64,000 nt of DNA from Frigoriglobus tundricola (GTDB taxonomy: Bacteria; Planctomycetota; Planctomycetia; Gemmatales; Gemmataceae). The notes under the pieces are model-generated. The model saw only the letters and a list, made by a program, of their open reading frames with translations, was not told where the DNA came from and did not search any database. The stretch spans positions 4,278,001-4,342,000 of the forward strand of contig NZ_CP053452.2 in NCBI RefSeq assembly GCF_013128195.2, read 5' to 3'. A program made the translations under genes and the position numbers. This document shows positions 59,116-64,000 of this stretch, in pieces (position 1 is the first letter of the stretch; each line of letters opens with the position of its first letter).

Positions 59116-61332
59116 TCAGATAAAGAACACCACCTTCTCGTAGAACCACTCCCACACCCCGTGGAAGAGGGTGTAACCGAGGGCGTGTTTACCGCAGCGG
59201 ACGCGGGTGCGGACCTCCAGCCCGGTGATGAAGTGGTTGCGGGGCACCCAGTTCTCCTCCGGGATGCCCGCCACGTTCAGCTTGACGTAGGCCGTGACGA
59301 CCGGTTCGTTCTCGTCGTGCTCGTTCTTGTTCGGCACCGCCTCGGCGGCGACGTCGTCGCGGTACAGGCGGCCCTCGTAGCTCTTGTCCGGCTGGCTGGA
59401 CAGGAGCACGTCCACGACGAGGTACTTCCGGTCGCCCCGAACGGGGTCCTTCTCGATCAGGTGCGAATCCGGGTCGGCGAAGGCTTTGAGCACCTGTCCG
59501 ATGTTCCGCTGCGGGATCTTCAGTTCGGCCTGCCAGGCGCCTTCGAGGTTGCCGAGGCGCATGATGTCCTCGTTCGGCCGCAGGGTGCGGCCGATGAGGT
59601 TCTCGCGGCGGTCGTCGTTCAGCACCGTCCACCGGGACCGGTCGAGGGGCCGGGCCAGTTGGGGGTCGAACTGCGGGGCGCAGGCGCGGAAGTAGCCGAG
59701 GCGGTTCGGGCGGCCGGCGTTGTACTGGGCGTCCTGGGTGCGGAGGTCCTGCAGCGCCTTGTCGCGGCGCTGTTCGGCGTTCTTCTTTTCGGCCACGGTG
59801 CGGAGCTTGTCGTCCTCTTTCATGCCCGTCGCCTTGGCGAGCGTTTCGGCTGCCGCGTCCACCATCGCGTTCGCCTCGCGCAACTCGTTGCTCGCCTTGC
59901 CGTACTCGTCCGCGAACGGGGAACTGAACAGCGTCGCGATTTCGTACCCGGGCGAAAGCGTGTCGCCCGGCTTCGTCCGGATCTCCTGGATCTGGCCCTC
60001 GCGCGGCGGGAAGACCTTGGCGATCTCCACCGGCAGCATCTGGCCCTTCGCCTCCATCCGCAGGTCGGCGGGCACCATGACCATGACGCCGACGAGAACG
60101 GCCAGGAGCACCGCGACCGCCGCGGCGATGAACCGCCCCTTGCCGCCGATGCCGTCCTGAAGTTTGGCGATCGGCCACCACAGGAACTTGAGCGGCACCC
60201 GCCTCATCTCGGCCGCGTTGTACAGGGCCGGGGCGGCGTGCGTGGTCACCACCTCGAGCCGCTGCACGATCGGGTCGGTCTGTTCCGGCGGGTTGTAGCA
60301 CTCCAGGACCAGCACCGCCCGGGCGGGCTTGGTCTTGTCCTTCTCCCGTTCGTCGCGGACGGGCTGAACGATGAGCAGCTTGGGCTGGCTCTCGTGCAGG
60401 TACTCGTCCAGCGCGTGGGCGACGGCCGGCGGCAGGCCGGCGTCCTTTTCGCCCTTGAACGTGAGCGCCTCGCCCCACTGGAGGACGGACTGCATGAGCA
60501 GCCGCAGGCGGCGGACGTGCGTGCTGGCCTTTTCGACCACGTCCGCCCCGCTGACCGCTTCCACGGTGACGCGGGACCGGTCGTGCCGGATGCCGACGCA
60601 CAGGCGGTCGCACTCGATCAGCTTGCGGCCCTCGTTGGCGACGTGGTACGCCACCTCGGTCGGGTTCAGGCTCGAGTGGATGTGCCGGGCGAACGTCTCG
60701 ACCTGCGCGTAGGTCTTCTCGACGCCGGCCGCGACGCGGGCGTTGCTGAAGCTGTGGTACTGGCTGGCGTACCCGGCCATCTGGAACGCGTAGTTCAGAT
60801 AGGTCGGGTACATGCGCGGGTCGTGGGTGGCGTCCTGGAACACTTCCAGCACGCCGATCGGTTGCTTCTCGGTACTGAGGATCGGGGCGAAGAGGGCGAA
60901 GTGGTCGGTCAGGTTGGCGGGCGGGACCGGGCCGGGTTCGCCGGGGCCGGGGGCCATGCGCCCGTTCGGCTCGAGGAGGATCGGCCGCGGCGGCGCGGTC
61001 TGGAACACCTGTCGCAGCACCTCGTTATGGCACTGGCGCCCGCCGCGGCGGGTGTCCAGTCCGACCTTGTCGATGTTCTCCTGGCACGCGAGCTGGAGGA
61101 ACCCCTGCGGGGTCCGCAGCCAGACGGCGCCGGCCGGGGCGTCGATGGCCTGGAGCGTGCGGTTGAGGAACTGCTGGTAAAATTCGGTGGGCGAGAGCGT
61201 GGAGCCGGCCAGTTTCCCGGCGGACTCGAACGCGTCCTCGATCTGCCGGGCGTACCGGGATCGGGCGTCGTCGCTCCCGCCGCCGGAGGAGGAGTTGGGC
61301 GAAGCGGGTGCGGTTGCAGGGGTCGTACTCAC
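59116..61332 (-). CDS. GAF-domain HlyD-like membrane protein
   Basis: 738 residues from GTG 61332, which has GAGG just upstream; the longer frame from TTG 61431 encodes nothing conserved. Two GAF-like regions (about 45-195 with FYQQFLNRTLQAIDAPAGAV and 215-385 with YAQVETFARHIHSSLNPTEV) precede a membrane helix near residue 425 (RFIAAAVAVLLAVLVGVMVM) and a HlyD-type adaptor: ADLRMEAKGQMLPVEIAKVF, REGQIQEIRTKPGDTLSPGY, coiled coil, barrel, and a C-terminal RCGKHALGYTLFHGVWEWFY helix. The GAF part would face the cytosol as a sensor. First gene of the unit; hairpin repeats separate it from the next. Confidence 0.85.
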   Translation of the reverse strand: MSTTPATAPASPNSSSGGGSDDARSRYARQIEDAFESAGKLAGSTLSPTEFYQQFLNRTLQAIDAPAGAVWLRTPQGFLQLACQENIDKVGLDTRRGGRQCHNEVLRQVFQTAPPRPILLEPNGRMAPGPGEPGPVPPANLTDHFALFAPILSTEKQPIGVLEVFQDATHDPRMYPTYLNYAFQMAGYASQYHSFSNARVAAGVEKTYAQVETFARHIHSSLNPTEVAYHVANEGRKLIECDRLCVGIRHDRSRVTVEAVSGADVVEKASTHVRRLRLLMQSVLQWGEALTFKGEKDAGLPPAVAHALDEYLHESQPKLLIVQPVRDEREKDKTKPARAVLVLECYNPPEQTDPIVQRLEVVTTHAAPALYNAAEMRRVPLKFLWWPIAKLQDGIGGKGRFIAAAVAVLLAVLVGVMVMVPADLRMEAKGQMLPVEIAKVFPPREGQIQEIRTKPGDTLSPGYEIATLFSSPFADEYGKASNELREANAMVDAAAETLAKATGMKEDDKLRTVAEKKNAEQRRDKALQDLRTQDAQYNAGRPNRLGYFRACAPQFDPQLARPLDRSRWTVLNDDRRENLIGRTLRPNEDIMRLGNLEGAWQAELKIPQRNIGQVLKAFADPDSHLIEKDPVRGDRKYLVVDVLLSSQPDKSYEGRLYRDDVAAEAVPNKNEHDENEPVVTAYVKLNVAGIPEENWVPRNHFITGLEVRTRVRCGKHALGYTLFHGVWEWFYEKVVFFI

Positions 61333-61652
61333 GGGAACCTCGGTGCTGCGTCCACCAGTCGGCCGGGCGTGCGGCTCGGAATCGGTGGCTCCGGTGATCG
61401 GATTGTGGCAAGGGCCCGTGTCGCGGATCAACCGCTAAATTCAGCGAGCTGAAAAACACGGTGGACAGTCAGTGGCCTTTGTCCCGAGCCCCGGCGATCC
61501 GGCGGCCCCGGGCCAACGCCTCCGAACGGAGCGGCCGGGCGGGTCGTAGCGATCATACCGCGTGGCGCGCGGTATGGGAAGTTCGGAGCCCCCGCTCACT
61601 TTATTCTGCACACACGAAGTCGTCTCTGCTCTGACCATAGTACGCGGCCGCC
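61333..61652. other. Gap upstream of the HlyD unit
   Basis: No gene is seen. A perfect hairpin ATACCGCG-TGGCG-CGCGGTAT lies at 61555-61575, and an AT-richer segment with likely promoter signals follows. It must contain the promoter of the GAF-HlyD gene on the minus strand. Confidence 0.4.
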
Positions 61653-62009
61653 TTACGCGCCGGGGTGCTGATTTTCCCACGTGAGAATATGGTGCATCAG
61701 ATCGCCCGGGTCCATGTCCGAACACGGCAGCGGCCAGTCGAACCGTTCGGACGCGGCGAGCTGGATCGCGGCCCCGCGGTCGAACGGGTCGGCCCACAGT
61801 TGTACGAACCGGCCGATGGCCCGCCCGCGGCGGCACAACCGGTTGACACACGACCACGCGTCGTCCTCGGTGCGGGACGCGTCGGCGAGCAGTTCGGTCC
61901 AATCGGCCAGCCATTCGACCAACATTCGTGCCTCGATGTCTCCCAGCCCCCGGGTCAGCGCTTCGTCCCGCAGCACGTGCCGGATCAGCGCGTCACACGG
62001 CGTCGCCAT
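61653..62009 (-). CDS. Conserved hypothetical protein, 118 residues
   Basis: Starting at ATG 62009: MATPCDALIRHVLRDEALTR, EARMLVEWLADWTELLADAS, CVNRLCRRGRAIGRFVQLWA, ending in a short tail with DPGDLMHHILTWENQHPGA. Helical and soluble, Cys/Trp-rich, no known motif. Similar short proteins occur in planctomycetes as far as I recall. Divergent from the acyltransferase gene across 259 bp. ATG 62009 preferred to the longer form because upstream codons look random. Confidence 0.65.
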   Translation of the reverse strand: MATPCDALIRHVLRDEALTRGLGDIEARMLVEWLADWTELLADASRTEDDAWSCVNRLCRRGRAIGRFVQLWADPFDRGAAIQLAASERFDWPLPCSDMDPGDLMHHILTWENQHPGA

Positions 62010-62268
62010 GCAGCATCCCCCACCCGTCTCGGTCCCGAAAATCGGCCGGCAGACCCCCATCTGCCGGCCGCTCCCCCACCCGCGTGTGCGTCGTTCGTAT
62101 GAAGTGGGGGGCGTATAACGCCGGGTCGTGCCGCCCGCAAGCGGACCTCGCCCCGCGGGTGCCTACTTCGTGCGCACAGTTGGCGGGCGGGAGCAACTGG
62201 CGTAATCTGGCGAAGTTGAAACCCGAACGTGACCACGTTTGCGGCTCGCCGCCGACCCGAGAGTGCCC

Positions 62269-64000
62269 ATGATCGCGGTGGTTGAAGTCGTCCCGTGGCT
62301 CGCCGCGGCTCTGGCCCTCGGCGCGGTGCTGACGTGGCTGTGCCCGGCGCTGTTGCGGCCCATTTTGTGGGCGTTCGCGCACGCCTGCTACCGGTTCACG
62401 GTGCACCGCCGCGACCGCGTTCCGGCGACCGGCGGCGCGCTGGTCGTCGCCAACCACGTGAGCTACGTCGACTGGCTGGTGCTGTGGGTAGCGTGCCCGC
62501 GGCGGGCGACGTTCGTGATGTGGGGCCACTACGACCGCAACCCGCTGCTGCGGTTCTTCCTGTCGTGGGCGCGCGCCCGCACGATCCGCGTGGACGCCCG
62601 GGTCGGCCGCGCCCACGCCGTCGCGGACGCCCTGGAGCGGGTGGCCCGCGCGCTGGACGCGGGCGAGGTGGTGGTGATGTTCCCCGAAGGCGCGCTGTCG
62701 CGAACCGGGAACATGCTCCCGTTCGGCCGCGGGGTCGAGCGGATTCTGAAGCGGACCCGAACGAACGTGTCGGTGATCCCGACCGCGACCTGCGGGCTGT
62801 GGAACGGCTTCTTCAGCCACGGCGGCGGGCCGGTGCTGCGCAAGTGGCCGAAGGCGTTCCGCCCGCGGGTGAGCGTGCTGTTCGGAAGACCCATCACCCG
62901 GGCCCCACTCCCTGAAGGGAAGGGGGAGAAAGCCGAAGAACCCACCCCCAGCCCCTCGTCTCTCTCCCCGGCCCTGTCAGCGGAGCTTCTCGCGGGCCGA
63001 GGGAAGGGAGGGGAGCAAGACCTGCGGAATTCTGTTACTGGAGCGGAATCGGAGGAGGCTTCGCGCGCGTCCACCCCCGTCCCTTCAGGGAGGGGGGCCG
63101 GGGGGGTGGGTCTGCGAAGCGCCGACCTGCGTCTCGCGGTCCAGGAGGTCACGGCCGATCTCGCGGTCCTCGAAAGCGACCACCTGCTCCCCGTGCACCG
63201 GCGGTTCGTCCGGGCCGCGGCGAAGTTCCGGCGGCTGTTCCGCCCGGCGGTCGTGGACAACTCCGGCGGTCCCGCGCGCACGCTCACCTGGGCGAAGTTG
63301 CTCGTCGGCGCGCTGTGCGTCTCGCGCCACTTGCGGTCGCGCGTGGGCGACGGGCCGAACGTCGGCGTCTGGCTCCCGACGGGGCTGGGCGGGGCGCTGG
63401 CGAACGTGGGGCTGGCGTTCATCGGCAAGGCGGCGGTGAACCTGAACTACACCGCGGGCGCCGCGGCCGTGCGGTCCGCGGTGAAGCAGGCGGACATTCG
63501 TGTCGTTGTCACCGCGAAGAAGTTCACGGCCCGCGCGCCGCTCGATCTGCCCGAAGACGTGCGCCGGATCTACCTCGAAGACGCACTCGCCGCGGTCACC
63601 GCGTGGCAGCGCGTCCGCACGTTCCTCCTCGTCCTCCTGCTGCCGGGCTGGGCGATCGACCGCTTCGTTCTCGGACTGCACCGGCACCGGTTGGACGACA
63701 CGCTCACCATTGTTTTTTCCAGCGGCAGTACCGGCGAGCCGAAGGGCGTCGTGCTGACGCACCGCAACATCGCCGCGAACGCCGACGCGTCCATCCGCAC
63801 GCTCGAGATCGGTCCGGGCGAGGTGCTGTTCGGCATCCTGCCGTTCTTCCACAGTTTCGGTTACACCGTGTGCCTGTGGGCGCCGCTGAACGCGCCCTGT
63901 GTCGCGGTGTACTACCCCGACCCGCGGCAGGCGAAAGAGGTCGGCGAACTCGCGCGCACGCACCGCGCAACCCTGATGGCCGCGACCGCGACCTTTCTGC
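62269..64000 (+). CDS. Acyltransferase-AMP-ligase fusion (Aas-like), truncated at the window edge, with in-frame palindrome
   Basis: Open to the last base. N-terminal PlsC-type acyltransferase with NHVSYVDW (HxxxxD at residues 63-68) and FPEGALSRTGNMLPF, followed after residue 280 by an adenylate-forming acyl-ACP/CoA synthetase domain with the AMP-binding motif FSSGSTGEPKGVVLTHRNI near residue 484 and ILPFFHSFGYT. The arrangement equals E. coli Aas, which re-acylates lysophospholipids. Residues about 210-281 are encoded by the palindromic element at 62897-63111 (APLPEGKG, GRGAGGVGLR) and form a low-complexity linker between the domains. Hydrophobic segment near residues 8-37. The gene continues beyond the window, so the C-terminus is unknown. 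Confidence 0.9.
   Translation, partial: MIAVVEVVPWLAAALALGAVLTWLCPALLRPILWAFAHACYRFTVHRRDRVPATGGALVVANHVSYVDWLVLWVACPRRATFVMWGHYDRNPLLRFFLSWARARTIRVDARVGRAHAVADALERVARALDAGEVVVMFPEGALSRTGNMLPFGRGVERILKRTRTNVSVIPTATCGLWNGFFSHGGGPVLRKWPKAFRPRVSVLFGRPITRAPLPEGKGEKAEEPTPSPSSLSPALSAELLAGRGKGGEQDLRNSVTGAESEEASRASTPVPSGRGAGGVGLRSADLRLAVQEVTADLAVLESDHLLPVHRRFVRAAAKFRRLFRPAVVDNSGGPARTLTWAKLLVGALCVSRHLRSRVGDGPNVGVWLPTGLGGALANVGLAFIGKAAVNLNYTAGAAAVRSAVKQADIRVVVTAKKFTARAPLDLPEDVRRIYLEDALAAVTAWQRVRTFLLVLLLPGWAIDRFVLGLHRHRLDDTLTIVFSSGSTGEPKGVVLTHRNIAANADASIRTLEIGPGEVLFGILPFFHSFGYTVCLWAPLNAPCVAVYYPDPRQAKEVGELARTHRATLMAATATFL
62897..63111. repeat. ORF-embedded palindromic element, copy C
   Basis: The ends ACCCGGGCCCCACTCCC and GGGAGGGGGGCCGGGGG share the inner CCCTGAAGGG/CCCTTCAGGG. 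It contains GTCAGCGGAGCTTCTCGC, the inverse of the copy B core word. All 215 bp are in frame with the fusion gene, adding about 72 residues between its two domains. Confidence 0.75.

Noticed and set aside
1..64000. tRNA or rRNA genes
   Set aside because: No cloverleaf with a GTTCGAAT-type T-loop at a plausible place and no rRNA-like block was seen in the gaps.

Overview
The window is about 67% GC and reads as chromosomal DNA of a planctomycete, most likely family Gemmataceae. Lineage markers are two DUF1559 pseudopilin-like proteins, two ECF sigma factors fused to a membrane-anchored C-terminal half, a TIGR02996 domain protein, a WD40-rich envelope cluster and a PqqD-M50-HlyD fusion. This assignment is inference from gene families; no 16S rRNA is present. 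I see no tRNA, rRNA, CRISPR array or replication origin.

Layout. 1-7285: 3' part of a K+-independent-type H+-pyrophosphatase, an ECF sigma factor fusion, then a CstA-like peptide transporter with a small coupled membrane protein. 7612-11666: the ribosomal alpha operon rpmJ-rpsM-rpsK-rpsD-rpoA-rplQ, with unusually long gaps filled by hairpin repeats. 11893-17315: purF, a zinc-ribbon membrane protein, protoporphyrinogen oxidase and a frameshifted lineage gene. 17651-24354 (minus strand): glycine cleavage operon gcvT-gcvH-gcvPA-gcvPB with a Uma2 gene, a PD-(D/E)XK-like gene and a TIGR02996-SUKH gene embedded in it. 24601-33542: a second ECF fusion, a large Ser/Thr kinase with repeats, a TPR protein, a lipoprotein and a DUF1559 protein. 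33830-36358: two decayed transposase genes, the second split by a small palindromic element. 36498-46376: MscS-type channel, a two-component system with a duplicated operator-like site, DUF1559, a TolC-family protein. 46509-51669: parvulin, queE, metallo-beta-lactamase, WD40, zinc ribbon and sugar epimerase. 51790-54365: CapK/PaaK-like ligase and GT2 glycosyltransferase, likely an exopolysaccharide unit with the epimerase. 54487-61332 (minus strand): GAF-HlyD, HlyD-WD40 lipoprotein and PqqD-M50-HlyD, probably one envelope export system. 62269 to the right edge: acyltransferase-AMP ligase fusion, truncated.

The most unusual feature is the density of palindromic repeats. (1) GTGGGCAGT-word long hairpins occupy gaps in the alpha operon and in the HlyD cluster. 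(2) A 127-bp mobile palindrome with two hairpins per element has one copy inside a transposase gene, and removing 128 bp restores the reading frame there. (3) A GC-rich palindrome lies in frame inside three protein-coding genes and encodes recurring PLPEGKG / PSGRGAGGVG peptides. (4) TAGGTC...GACCTA palindromes occur, one supplying the stop codon of gcvT.

Several genes have single-base frame breaks, many of them at homopolymers. I annotate these as single genes with likely sequencing or assembly indels, but real decay cannot be excluded without reads.
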